DNA from: Listeria monocytogenes
Lineage (GTDB): Bacteria > Bacillota > Bacilli > Lactobacillales > Listeriaceae
Length of the DNA: 64,000 nt
Direction: 5' to 3'
Assembly: GCF_900187225.1 (NCBI RefSeq)
Contig: NZ_LT906436.1
Location: forward strand, 1,612,001 to 1,676,000
Notes under the pieces: generated by a model
What the model was told of the DNA's origin: nothing
Seen by the model: only the letters and a program-made list of their open reading frames with translations
Database searches by the model: none
Shown here: positions 18,730 to 27,677 of the stretch, one piece after another
How positions within the stretch are numbered: position 1 is the first letter of the stretch
Layout of the letters: each line of letters starts with the position of its first letter
Position numbers and translations under genes: made by a program

Positions 18730-19484
18730 CGTGTCACCTTCAAACTCTTCGCTGCCACTTCTGGAGTCGCTTCTCGCATTAACGCTTCTCCAACAAGTAC
18801 CGCATCATATTTTTGACTCACGCGAGCCACATCTTCTGCTGTTCGAAAACCTGATTCGCTTATAAAACAAGCATCCGACGAAAAATCACTCGCCAGTCTT
18901 TCGCTTACTGCAATATCCACTTCAAATGTGTGCAAATTCCGATTGTTTACACCAATGAGTTGAGCTCCGATTTTTTGAGCAACAGCTAATTCTTCCTGGT
19001 CATGTACTTCCACTAACACTTCCAAATCAAGCGCCAGAGCTTGTTCAAACAGGGTGATTAGCTTCTCTTCTGTAAGTGCCGAAATAATTAACAACACAAC
19101 CGTCGCTCCCGCATTTCGAGCGCGAATCAATTGTTTTTCACTAATAATGAAATCTTTACAGAGTACAGGAATTCCCACATTTTTCGCTACTTCTCGCAAA
19201 TCTTCAATCGAGCCTTTGAAAAAAACAGGATCTGTCAAAACAGAAATCATTCCCGCACCCGCGGCTTGATAAGACTTGGCTTGCAGAACTGGATTCACGC
19301 CCATATTGATTTCCCCTTTAGAAGGAGAGGCGCGTTTTACTTCTGCAATAAGTTGCATCGTGTTTGTATTTGCTTTTAAAAATTCATAAAACGAATAAGT
19401 TTTCCGTTTTTCTGCTACTTGTTCTAAGGGCATTTTTGCAACTTCTACTTCTTTTTGCGCTAAAATTTCTTCTAAAAATGTCAT
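18726..19484 (-). CDS. trpC: Indole-3-glycerol phosphate synthase
   Basis: A 252-residue TIM barrel closing the indole ring. Landmarks are [12 protein letters not shown] (catalytic Lys/Glu), [16 protein letters not shown] and [13 protein letters not shown], with SESGF before the phosphate loop. ATG 19484 overlaps the trpD stop, and GAGGTG lies upstream. It is separate from trpF, unlike the enterobacterial fusion. Confidence 0.97.
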   Translation of the reverse strand: MTFLEEILAQKEVEVAKMPLEQVAEKRKTYSFYEFLKANTNTMQLIAEVKRASPSKGEINMGVNPVLQAKSYQAAGAGMISVLTDPVFFKGSIEDLREVAKNVGIPVLCKDFIISEKQLIRARNAGATVVLLIISALTEEKLITLFEQALALDLEVLVEVHDQEELAVAQKIGAQLIGVNNRNLHTFEVDIAVSERLASDFSSDACFISESGFRTAEDVARVSQKYDAVLVGEALMREATPEVAAKSLKVTR

Positions 19485-20500
19485 TTTGCTAGCACCTCTT
19501 TTTGATAAGTAATTAAATCTGCCAATTTTTGTTTGGCTAGGCCACTACTAATTAAGTCCTTTGCTAAATCCACGCCTTCTTGCACCGTTTCCACTTTGCC
19601 ATTTGCGAATAAACCAAAACCGGCATTTAAAAGCACCGTATCTAAGTAAGCTCCAGGTTCTCCTTCAAGCACACTACGCAAAATTGCTGCATTTTCTTTA
19701 GCATCTCCTCCCGTAATTGCTTCGAGTGGATAACTAGTTAAACCAACATCTTCTGGACGGAGTGTATATAAGTGAACTTCGCCGTTTTCATATAACGCAT
19801 AGTGATTTTCTCCAGCTAGAGAAGCTTCGTCCATAAAACCAGCGCCATTTAAAACGACTGCGCGTTTTCGCCCGAGTTGTCCGAGTACTTCTGCTGTTTG
19901 CTCTAACAAATCACGGCGATAAATTCCCATCAATTGCGTTTCTAGGTGAACCGGATTCGTGAGTGGCCCAATCAAATTAAAAATTGTTGGCGTTCCGAGC
20001 TCTTTTCGGACATCCATAACGTACTTCATATTCGGGTGAACATGTGGCGCAAACAAAAAGGCAATCCCGACTTTTTCGAGTAAATAAGTCATATCTTCTG
20101 GGCGCAAATTAATATCGATCCCTAATTCCTGACAAACATCCGCACTACCAGAACGACTAGAAATGCTTCTATTCCCGTGTTTCGCAACCGGAATCCCCGC
20201 TGCTGCAAGAACAAAAGCTGACGTTGTACTAATATTAAAACTATTGGATTTATCTCCGCCTGTCCCACAATTATCCATCGCCGTACCAGCTGGAAAAGCC
20301 ACTTGAATGGCTACTTGCTGCATCGCCTGCGCGATTCCCGCCATTTCTTCTGCCGTTTCCCCTTTCACTTTGAGCGCCATTAAAAAAGCAGCCATTTTGG
20401 TTTTCGAAAGTCGTCCTTCAAAGATTTCTGTTGCGATAATATTCATTTCTTCTTTGGATAAATTTTCTTGGTCATATACTTTTTGTAGTAAGATTTCCAT
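19481..20500 (-). CDS. trpD: Anthranilate phosphoribosyltransferase
   Basis: A 339-residue enzyme joining anthranilate to PRPP. The PRPP-binding [17 protein letters not shown] stretch, [16 protein letters not shown], the metal site DEAS and the NLIGPLTNP segment are all present. It overlaps the end of trpG by 29 nt, so the two are translated in close coupling. Confidence 0.97.
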   Translation of the reverse strand: MEILLQKVYDQENLSKEEMNIIATEIFEGRLSKTKMAAFLMALKVKGETAEEMAGIAQAMQQVAIQVAFPAGTAMDNCGTGGDKSNSFNISTTSAFVLAAAGIPVAKHGNRSISSRSGSADVCQELGIDINLRPEDMTYLLEKVGIAFLFAPHVHPNMKYVMDVRKELGTPTIFNLIGPLTNPVHLETQLMGIYRRDLLEQTAEVLGQLGRKRAVVLNGAGFMDEASLAGENHYALYENGEVHLYTLRPEDVGLTSYPLEAITGGDAKENAAILRSVLEGEPGAYLDTVLLNAGFGLFANGKVETVQEGVDLAKDLISSGLAKQKLADLITYQKEVLAK

Positions 20501-21077
20501 TTTCTCGCGCCCCTTCCACTATATGAATAAAGTTTTCCATCATTTGTTTTCCGTCATTCGTACCAATTGATTCAGGATGAAATTGTAAACCATAAACCGG
20601 ATAATCTTTTACTTTCATCGCCATCACTTCCGAATCGTCCGTCGCTATCGCTAACACTTCTAAAACATCCGGCAATGTGTTTTTATCTACTATTAAAGAA
20701 TGATAACGCATCACAGGCATTTCTTCTGGCAAATTAGCGAAGATTGCTCCAGCGGTTTGACGCATAGTAGAAACTTTCCCATGTCGGATTTTGGCAGCTC
20801 GTTTTACTTCTCCGCCAAACACTTCACCAATTGCCTGATGACCTAAACAAATCCCAAGTAATGGCTTTTCTTTCGCAAACTTAGCCACCACTTCTTCTAA
20901 AAGACCAGCATCACTTGGTTTTCCAGGTCCCGGTGAAAGAACTATCCCATCAGCCAAAGCCGCTATTTTTATTAAATCAGCCGCATCATTCCGTTTCACT
21001 ACCACTTCACTAAATTCTGCTAAATACTGCTCTAAATTAAATGTAAAAGAATCATAGTTATCAATTAATAGAATCAT
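20472..21077 (-). CDS. trpG: Anthranilate synthase glutamine amidotransferase subunit
   Basis: A 201-residue class I amidotransferase providing ammonia to TrpE. The nucleophile is in LLGICLGHQAIGE, the His/Glu pair in GLQFHPESIGT, and the oxyanion loop in LSPGPGKPSDAG. Because it lies in the trp operon, it is trpG; a shared pabA role is possible if no second copy exists. It has a 4-nt overlap with trpE. Confidence 0.95.
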   Translation of the reverse strand: MILLIDNYDSFTFNLEQYLAEFSEVVVKRNDAADLIKIAALADGIVLSPGPGKPSDAGLLEEVVAKFAKEKPLLGICLGHQAIGEVFGGEVKRAAKIRHGKVSTMRQTAGAIFANLPEEMPVMRYHSLIVDKNTLPDVLEVLAIATDDSEVMAMKVKDYPVYGLQFHPESIGTNDGKQMMENFIHIVEGARENGNLTTKSI

Positions 21078-22438
21078 TCTCCCACCTCCAAAAGTGCCTT
21101 CGCTTTTTGTAATGTTTCTAAGTATTCGCTTTCTGGATCGGAATCATAGACAATTCCCGCACCGGCTTGAACATAAGCTTTTCCGTTATGAAGTACCATC
21201 GTTCTAATCGAAAGTGCGAAATCCGAATCACCATTTTTAGTTAAATAACCAACCGCACCAGCATATGGACCACGTTTTACATTTTCCCATTCATAGATTC
21301 GCTCCATGGCTCTTATTTTCGGTGCTCCACTAACAGTCCCGGCAGGTAGCGTCGAGCGGAGAGCATCGATTGCAGTAAGTCCAGTTTTTAAGGTTCCTTC
21401 TACTACTGAAACTAAATGCATTAAGAAACGGTATCTTTCAATAGTAAGGTAAACAGGAACATGAACTGATCCAGTTTCTGCAATTTTCCCAATATCATTT
21501 CGCCCTAAGTCAACCAACATCCGGTGCTCTGCCAATTCTTTTTCATCCGATAACAATTCCGAAGCAAGTAGTTCATCTTCTTGTTTCGTTGCCCCGCGCC
21601 GTCTAGTTCCTGCGATAGGATTTGTAATCACCGTCCGCCCTTTCGTTTTAATTAAACTTTCTGGAGAAGAGCCAATTAGCACCGTATCACCAAAATCAAT
21701 GAAATATAGATACGGAGAAGGATTTAACAATCGTAATTTCCGATAGTAATCAAATGGCTTCACAGTAAAATCTGCTTCTAATCGTTGAGAGAGAACTATT
21801 TGAAAGAAGTCGCCCTCTTGGATATATGTTTTTGCTTTTTTCACTAGCCCCATATATTCATCTTTCGTATAGTTGCTCTTATATGACATTTTTGGAACAT
21901 GAACAGCCTTATGCTCGTCTTTTTTCGGTGTAGTAAGTTCGGTAAGCATCGACTCAAGCGCCTTATCCAAGTCTGCTTCACTTCTGCCTGAGTAACAATT
22001 ATCTTGCACTAAAATAAGTTCTTCCGCTTGATGGTCCATAATGACAAAACTTTCATATACATAAAAACGAATATCTGGTATATCCCTAGTTTCTACTGGA
22101 ATTTCGCCTAAATCTTCATAAAGCGCAATAACGTCATATCCAACATAGCCAATTGCACCTGAATCAAGTGGCAATTCAAGTTCATCTTCTCTTGCTTTTT
22201 CAATAAATAATTCAATTTCTTTTAAGGGATCTGCTACAACTTGATGTGTTCCGTCTATATAATAATCATGTTGATATACTTTAATTTCATGTACAGGATT
22301 AATGGCAATGATCGAATAACGTCCAGCCTCCGCATCTTTCGCCGCACCTTCAAGTAAGCTTTTACCTGTACCAGAAAGTCTTTGAAACGCCAAAATTGCG
22401 GTTAATGTATCTGCATCCATTTTTTTCATTTTCCTCAT
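21074..22438 (-). CDS. trpE: Anthranilate synthase component I
   Basis: A 454-residue chorismate-utilising enzyme and the first gene of the operon. The C-terminal catalytic half carries IVLSQRLEA, IGSSPESLIK, NPIAGTRRRGAT, ELLSDEKELAEHRMLVDLGRNDIG and TVSGAPKIRAME. The N-terminal domain is about 50 residues shorter than many TrpE proteins and begins directly at the ILAFQRLSGTGKS region, so the tryptophan-feedback pocket is partly reshaped. The start at 22438 follows AAGGG; further in-frame ATGs stand 3 and 6 codons on. Its leader holds two T-boxes. Confidence 0.96.
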   Translation of the reverse strand: MRKMKKMDADTLTAILAFQRLSGTGKSLLEGAAKDAEAGRYSIIAINPVHEIKVYQHDYYIDGTHQVVADPLKEIELFIEKAREDELELPLDSGAIGYVGYDVIALYEDLGEIPVETRDIPDIRFYVYESFVIMDHQAEELILVQDNCYSGRSEADLDKALESMLTELTTPKKDEHKAVHVPKMSYKSNYTKDEYMGLVKKAKTYIQEGDFFQIVLSQRLEADFTVKPFDYYRKLRLLNPSPYLYFIDFGDTVLIGSSPESLIKTKGRTVITNPIAGTRRRGATKQEDELLASELLSDEKELAEHRMLVDLGRNDIGKIAETGSVHVPVYLTIERYRFLMHLVSVVEGTLKTGLTAIDALRSTLPAGTVSGAPKIRAMERIYEWENVKRGPYAGAVGYLTKNGDSDFALSIRTMVLHNGKAYVQAGAGIVYDSDPESEYLETLQKAKALLEVGE

Positions 22439-22465
22439 CTAAATCATCCCTTCTTCTTCACTAAA

Positions 22466-22687
22466 ATAAAAAAATCCTCTGAAAAAGCGCAGAATCATGC
22501 TTTCTCAGAGGACGAGTTATCGCGGTGCCACCTCATTTTAGGGATAAACCCTATCTCCGTGCTGCAATATTTGCAGCTGCTCTATAACGGGAGCACCCGT
22601 TCACCCCTACTAAATTTCAAGGTATCACGCACAAGGCCCATTCCTGAATCATCTATTTATTAGCTCCCACCAACCGCTAACTCTCTT
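22466..22687 (-). promoter_or_regulatory. Proximal tryptophan T-box leader with terminator
   Basis: RNA reads from about 22687 (AGAGAG, start of stem I) to 22466. The specifier in the GAAUGG context is UGG (complement 22638-22640), i.e. Trp. The T-box core UGGCACC (22524-22530) lies in AGGTGGCACCGCG and should pair with uncharged tRNA-Trp ends. The terminator is a 14-bp stem (22499-22512 with 22475-22488) followed by a U run at 22468-22474. It is the second of two tandem T-boxes. Confidence 0.93.
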
Positions 22688-22741
22688 TAAAAATCGATGA
22701 AAAAGTACTATTCTTGTTTGATGTTTTCATTTTATAAAATT

Positions 22742-22980
22742 AAAAAAGGGCCTCTCTCCAAGCCTAGCAAATATACTAGACAAGGACGAGAGACCCGTGG
22801 TACCACCTTGATTAACTGTAAAAACAGTTCACTTAATCCATCCAAATTTCGAATGGGCGCCTTGTGTAACGATAAGGCCTAATCGCTGTATCCTACTAAG
22901 AAAATCCTTTCAGATCAGAGCTCAGAAGTCCATTCACATCATGTCCGCTACTGACTTTCACCAAACGTCAGCTCTCTAAA
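22742..22980 (-). promoter_or_regulatory. Distal tryptophan T-box leader with terminator
   Basis: Stem I begins at AGAGAGCUGACG (22977 downward). The specifier UGG in GAAUGGAC is at 22930-22932. The T-box core UGGUACC is at 22799-22805. The terminator stem GGGUCUCUC/GAGAGAGGCCC spans 22748-22796, with a U run at 22742-22747. It is complete and independent of the proximal one. Confidence 0.93.
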
Positions 22981-23035
22981 AACTTTCATCATGCTACTTA
23001 CTCTTCTTCAATGCTATCATTTTTTACTTGTGTTT

Positions 23036-23064
23036 ATCTTACATAAGAAAATCACGAAAGTCAA
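23036..23064 (-). promoter_or_regulatory. trp operon promoter
   Basis: -35 TTGACT (23059-23064), 17-bp spacer, -10 TAAGAT (23036-23041). The predicted start near 23029 is about 50 nt upstream of the distal T-box. Confidence 0.75.
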
Positions 23065-23338
23065 GAAAATAAAACTACTTTATACTAAAAAGGTTTCAAA
23101 ACGATAATTAATAAACAAGTAAGAAAAAAGAACTACCCATCTAAAATATATTTCACTTCAGAAAAAGCATGCTATTCTCTCTATTATAATGAACACTAAC
23201 TTCCTTAAAAACCCTATAAAATATATGTTTTCAAATGATAATTCGCTTAAATCCCAATGATAAAAACACTCATATAAACTATGCCTAATTAACTACAATA
23301 CAACTTTACAAAAGGACTTTTCAACCATCTTTATCAAT

Positions 23339-23360
23339 TTGTGAAGTTTTTCACGTGAAA
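23339..23360 (+). promoter_or_regulatory. Rex-type operator upstream of adhE
   Basis: TTGTGAAGTTTTTCACGT (23339-23356) matches 12 of 14 defined positions of the Rex site TTGTGAA-N4-TTCACAA. The overlapping TTTCACGTGAAA (23349-23360) is a perfect palindrome. Rex releases DNA when NADH is high, which suits an NADH-consuming ethanol pathway. Confidence 0.75.
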
Positions 23361-23363
23361 CAC

Positions 23364-23392
23364 TGGACAAACTTTTATTGATGGATTATACT
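23364..23392 (+). promoter_or_regulatory. adhE/lap promoter
   Basis: -35 TGGACA (23364-23369), 17-bp spacer, -10 TATACT (23387-23392). Predicted start near 23399, which leaves a leader of about 120 nt containing a hairpin next to the ribosome site. Confidence 0.65.
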
Positions 23393-23458
23393 AACGGTGT
23401 AATCAAATAAAACAAAAGAATACGGCAAAGCAACAAGCTAAATTTTTTTGGATTATCA

Positions 23459-23495
23459 GGGACGTCAAAAGTCTACTATGGACGTTTTGAGTCCC
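23459..23495 (+). promoter_or_regulatory. Hairpin in the adhE 5' leader
   Basis: GGGACGTCAAAAGTC and GACGTTTTGAGTCCC form a long imperfect stem around a 7-nt loop, ending about 12 nt before the AGGAGG of adhE. There is no U run, so it is more likely a translation or stability element than a terminator. Confidence 0.6.
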
Positions 23496-23521
23496 GGACA
23501 AATATTAGGAGGTTCTGGAAA

Positions 23522-26122
23522 ATGGCAATTAAAGAAAATGCGGCCCAAGAAGTATTAGAAGTTCAAAAAGTGATTGACAGATTAGCAGACAATGGACAAA
23601 AAGCATTGAAAGCATTTGAAAGTTACAACCAAGAACAAGTAGACAATATCGTTCACGCAATGGCACTTGCCGGACTTGACCAACATATGCCCCTTGCAAA
23701 ATTAGCAGTAGAAGAAACTGGACGTGGATTATACGAAGATAAATGTATTAAAAACATCTTCGCGACAGAATATATTTGGAACAACATTAAAAACAATAAA
23801 ACAGTCGGAGTTATTAACGAAGACGTACAAACTGGTGTGATTGAAATTGCTGAACCAGTTGGCGTTGTTGCCGGTGTTACACCTGTAACTAACCCAACAT
23901 CTACTACTCTTTTCAAAGCAATTATCGCGATTAAAACGCGTAACCCAATCATCTTTGCTTTCCATCCAAGTGCACAACGTTGTTCATCAGCAGCAGCGAA
24001 AGTTGTATATGATGCAGCAATTGCAGCTGGAGCTCCAGAACATTGTATTCAATGGGTAGAAAAACCTTCCCTAGAAGCAACAAAACAATTAATGAACCAT
24101 GATAAAGTTGCACTTGTACTTGCAACTGGTGGTGCTGGAATGGTTAAATCAGCATACTCTACTGGTAAACCTGCACTAGGTGTTGGACCAGGTAACGTAC
24201 CAGCTTACATTGACAAAACAGCTAAAATCAAACGTTCTGTTAATGACATCATTCTTTCTAAATCTTTTGACCAAGGTATGATTTGTGCTTCTGAACAAGC
24301 AGTAATCGTAGACAAAGAAGTGGCTAAAGAAGTAAAAGCAGAAATGGAAGCAAACAACTGCTACTTCGTTAAAGGAGCTGAATTCAAAAAATTAGAAAGC
24401 TATGTTATCAACCCTGAAAAAGGAACACTTAACCCAGATGTAGTTGGTAAATCCCCTGCATGGATTGCAAACCAAGCTGGCTTCAAAGTTCCAGAAGATA
24501 CAAAAATTCTTGTAGCTGAAATTAAAGGTGTTGGCGACAAATACCCACTATCTCACGAAAAATTAAGCCCAGTTCTTGCATTTATCGAAGCTGCTAACCA
24601 AGCAGAAGCATTCGATCGTTGTGAAGAAATGTTAGTATATGGAGGACTTGGACACTCCGCAGTTATTCACTCTACTGATAAAGAAGTTCAAAAAGCATTT
24701 GGTATCCGTATGAAAGCTTGCCGTATCATTGTAAACGCACCAAGCGCACAAGGCGGTATCGGTGACATTTATAACGGCTTCATCCCTTCCCTAACACTTG
24801 GTTGTGGATCTTATGGTAAAAACTCTGTATCACAAAATGTAAGTGCGACTAACTTGCTGAACGTTAAACGTATCGCGGATCGGAGAAATAATATGCAATG
24901 GTTCAAACTTCCACCAAAAATTTTCTTTGAAAAATATTCCACTCAATACCTTCAAAAAATGGAAGGCGTTGAACGCGTATTTATCGTAACTGACCCAGGA
25001 ATGGTTCAATTCAAATATGTTGATGTTGTAATCGAACACTTGAAAAAACGTGGCAATGACGTATCTTACCAAGTATTTGCTGACGTTGAACCAGATCCAT
25101 CTGACGTAACAGTTTATAAAGGTGCAGAACTAATGAAAGACTTCAAACCGGACACAATTATCGCTCTTGGTGGTGGTTCCGCAATGGATGCTGCCAAAGG
25201 TATGTGGTTATTCTATGAACACCCAGAAGCTTCATTCTTCGGCTTGAAACAAAAATTCTTAGATATTCGTAAACGTACTTTCAAATATCCTAAACTTGGT
25301 GGAAAAGCAAAATTCGTCGCAATTCCAACAACAAGTGGTACAGGTTCTGAAGTAACACCTTTTGCGGTTATTACAGACAAAGAAAATAACATTAAATACC
25401 CTCTTGCTGACTACGAATTAACTCCAGACGTTGCGATTGTCGATGCACAATATGTAACTACTGTTCCAGCACACATTACTGCTGATACTGGTATGGACGT
25501 TTTAACTCACGCAATTGAATCTTATGTATCCGTAATGGCAAGCGATTATACTCGTGGATTATCTATCCGCGCAATCGAACTTGTTTTTGAAAACTTACGT
25601 GAATCTGTTCTTACTGGTGATCCAGATGCGCGCGAAAAAATGCATAATGCTTCTGCCCTAGCTGGTATGGCGTTTGCAAATGCGTTCCTAGGAATCAACC
25701 ACAGCTTGGCACACAAAATTGGACCTGAATTCCACATTCCTCACGGTCGTGCGAATGCAATCCTTATGCCACATGTTATTCGTTATAACGCACTTAAACC
25801 TAAAAAACATGCGTTATTCCCAAGATATGAAAGTTTCCGTGCTGATGAAGATTATGCTCGTATCTCTCGTATTATCGGCTTCCCTGCTGCAACTACAGAA
25901 GAAGGCGTTAAATCACTTGTAGATGAAATCATCAAACTTGGTAAAGATGTTGGTATCGACATGAGTCTTAAAGGACAAAATGTTGCTAAAAAAGATTTGG
26001 ATGCTGTTGTAGATACTCTTGCAGATCGCGCATTCATGGACCAATGTACTACAGCCAACCCTAAACAACCTCTTGTAAGTGAACTAAAAGAAATCTACCT
26101 TGAAGCTTACAAAGGTGTTTGA
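23522..26122 (+). CDS. adhE: Bifunctional acetaldehyde-CoA/alcohol dehydrogenase (Listeria adhesion protein Lap)
   Basis: An 866-residue fusion of an N-terminal CoA-acylating aldehyde dehydrogenase (about 1-440) and a C-terminal iron-dependent alcohol dehydrogenase (about 455-866), turning acetyl-CoA into ethanol and regenerating NAD+. The catalytic Cys lies in QGMICASEQAV, the iron ligands in the MDVLTHAIESY and NHSLAHKIGPEFHIPHGRANA stretches, and GGGSAMDAAKG binds NAD(P). In L. monocytogenes this protein is known as Lap (lmo1634), also found on the surface as an adhesin for host Hsp60, although no signal peptide is visible. AGGAGG precedes the ATG. Codon use is strongly biased, as in highly expressed genes. 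A Rex-like site lies upstream. Confidence 0.97.
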   Translation: MAIKENAAQEVLEVQKVIDRLADNGQKALKAFESYNQEQVDNIVHAMALAGLDQHMPLAKLAVEETGRGLYEDKCIKNIFATEYIWNNIKNNKTVGVINEDVQTGVIEIAEPVGVVAGVTPVTNPTSTTLFKAIIAIKTRNPIIFAFHPSAQRCSSAAAKVVYDAAIAAGAPEHCIQWVEKPSLEATKQLMNHDKVALVLATGGAGMVKSAYSTGKPALGVGPGNVPAYIDKTAKIKRSVNDIILSKSFDQGMICASEQAVIVDKEVAKEVKAEMEANNCYFVKGAEFKKLESYVINPEKGTLNPDVVGKSPAWIANQAGFKVPEDTKILVAEIKGVGDKYPLSHEKLSPVLAFIEAANQAEAFDRCEEMLVYGGLGHSAVIHSTDKEVQKAFGIRMKACRIIVNAPSAQGGIGDIYNGFIPSLTLGCGSYGKNSVSQNVSATNLLNVKRIADRRNNMQWFKLPPKIFFEKYSTQYLQKMEGVERVFIVTDPGMVQFKYVDVVIEHLKKRGNDVSYQVFADVEPDPSDVTVYKGAELMKDFKPDTIIALGGGSAMDAAKGMWLFYEHPEASFFGLKQKFLDIRKRTFKYPKLGGKAKFVAIPTTSGTGSEVTPFAVITDKENNIKYPLADYELTPDVAIVDAQYVTTVPAHITADTGMDVLTHAIESYVSVMASDYTRGLSIRAIELVFENLRESVLTGDPDAREKMHNASALAGMAFANAFLGINHSLAHKIGPEFHIPHGRANAILMPHVIRYNALKPKKHALFPRYESFRADEDYARISRIIGFPAATTEEGVKSLVDEIIKLGKDVGIDMSLKGQNVAKKDLDAVVDTLADRAFMDQCTTANPKQPLVSELKEIYLEAYKGV

Positions 26123-26161
26123 AACTAGCTAACTTGTCCACCATTAATATATAAAGTTAGA

Positions 26162-26200
26162 AGAAAGCGCAAGTCCATCCCAGGGCTTGCGCTTTCGCTT
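26162..26200 (+). terminator. Terminator of adhE
   Basis: A 14-bp G/C-rich stem (26162-26175 with 26082+100 i.e. 26182-26195) and 6-nt loop, followed by only a short U tail (GCUUU). Confidence 0.75.
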
Positions 26201-26244
26201 TAGTACTAAAATTAGTATAATGGAACAAGAATGGAGTTGATTCA

Positions 26245-26673
26245 ATGATACAAGCAACGGTTCCCTACTTTACTTTTGACGGGGAGGCCACAGAAGCACT
26301 AGATTTTTATAAAAAAGTGTTTCAAGCAGAAATTACGCAAATGCATTATTTTCACGAAACGGAAGGATTCTCTGGAGATAAAAAACAAGGAGAACGAATC
26401 CTCCATGCAAGACTGGCGAAAGATGAGAAAGATTTATTTTATTTCTCTGATACGGTTGAAGGCGAAACAGACGCGGGCAATCGCCTAGCACTTGCGGTGA
26501 ATTTTAGTTCCGAGGCAGAATTTGTACAGGCTTTTGTCCTACTTTCCAAAACTGGAACCGTCGAAATTCCGATTCAAAATACATTTTGGGGAGCAAAATA
26601 CGCGAAAGTAATCGACCACTACAGCATCGACTGGCATCTCAACTTAGAAAACGAGTCTACTACTAAAGTATGA
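26245..26673 (+). CDS. VOC-superfamily (PhnB/glyoxalase-like) protein
   Basis: A 142-residue vicinal-oxygen-chelate-fold protein of the PhnB-like group. It starts with TVPYFTFDGEATEALDFYKKVF, has ILHARL in the middle and ends with FWGAKYAKVIDHYSIDWHLNL, the usual pattern of this family. These are small cytosolic proteins, often annotated as glyoxalase or bleomycin-resistance-like; the substrate is unknown. A moderate ribosome site (GGAG) stands 8 nt before the ATG. It is a single gene between adhE and the ABC exporter genes. Confidence 0.8.
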   Translation: MIQATVPYFTFDGEATEALDFYKKVFQAEITQMHYFHETEGFSGDKKQGERILHARLAKDEKDLFYFSDTVEGETDAGNRLALAVNFSSEAEFVQAFVLLSKTGTVEIPIQNTFWGAKYAKVIDHYSIDWHLNLENESTTKV

Positions 26674-26756
26674 TTTTTTCCCGTCCTCTAGCCGAATGTA
26701 ATTAGAACTAAAAAATAGTACAATTTTAGTAGTGAGAGAAAAAAAGGAGTGAGTTC

Positions 26757-27677
26757 ATGACTGAGACAGTTTTAAAATTAGAACATGTCACGAAAAAAAT
26801 CGGACAAAAAAATATTGTCCACGATATCAGCTTTGACATACATAAAGGAGAAGTATTTGGTTTACTCGGCCCAAACGGTGCTGGTAAAACAACTATTATC
26901 CGCTCTATCGTTGGCTTAATTCGTCGATCAGAAGGTACCGTTTTTATTAATGGTAAAAATGTCGACACAGAATATAAAGCAGCGATTTCAGAAGTAGGTG
27001 CTATTATTGAAAATCCAGAATTTTATATGTATATGTCTGGATGGGCAAACTTAAAGCAATTCGCACGCATGAGTCAAAAAAACATTACCGACGAACACAT
27101 TCGTGAAATCGTTGAACTTGTAAAGCTTACTGGCGCAATTAATCAGAAAGTAAAAACGTATTCTCTCGGTATGCGTCAACGTTTAGGTGTTGCGCAAGCT
27201 TTAATTCATAGTCCTGCTTTACTTATCTTAGATGAACCAACAAACGGACTTGATCCACAAGGTATGGCCGAATTCAGAACGCTGATTCGCGATTTAGCAA
27301 CAAACGGCACTTCTGTTTTAATTTCCAGCCATTTACTTAGCGAGATCCAACAAATCACAGATCGATTCGCTATTATTAACAAAGGTGTTTTAACGCACAT
27401 CGAAAAAATGAGCGACCTTATTGAAAATCATGTTGCCGCTTATAAACTAAAAGTCAGCGATCCCGTAGCAACTACAACCGTTCTCGCTACACTCCCAGTC
27501 AAGCTTGTTGCTCAAAATGAGGATCTATTCAAAATCGAAGTAGCTCACGAAGATGTACATCTAATTGCTCGTGCACTTATCCAAGCAAATATTGATTTAT
27601 TAGAAATGGTTCCACTTCAAGCCTCCCTTGAAGAACGATTCCTCGAATTAACTAAAGGTGGAGGTGCAGAAGTATGA
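26757..27677 (+). CDS. ABC transporter ATP-binding protein (BcrA/CcmA-like)
   Basis: A 306-residue ABC ATPase. Walker A is GLLGPNGAGKTTIIRS (about residues 36-51), the signature is YSLGMRQRLGVAQAL (LSGGQ variant SLGMR, as in BcrA/NatA-type exporters), Walker B is LLILDEPTNGLD and the switch is SSHLLSEI. A C-terminal extension after residue 220 is typical of bacitracin or peptide-exporter ATPases. It overlaps the permease gene by 4 nt (ATGA), so they form one exporter. The ATG follows AAAGGAG. Confidence 0.93.
   Translation: MTETVLKLEHVTKKIGQKNIVHDISFDIHKGEVFGLLGPNGAGKTTIIRSIVGLIRRSEGTVFINGKNVDTEYKAAISEVGAIIENPEFYMYMSGWANLKQFARMSQKNITDEHIREIVELVKLTGAINQKVKTYSLGMRQRLGVAQALIHSPALLILDEPTNGLDPQGMAEFRTLIRDLATNGTSVLISSHLLSEIQQITDRFAIINKGVLTHIEKMSDLIENHVAAYKLKVSDPVATTTVLATLPVKLVAQNEDLFKIEVAHEDVHLIARALIQANIDLLEMVPLQASLEERFLELTKGGGAEV

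Noticed and set aside
22697-22882. A 61-codon plus-strand ORF upstream of trpE
   Set aside because: It is the complement of the two T-box leaders, with no ribosome site.
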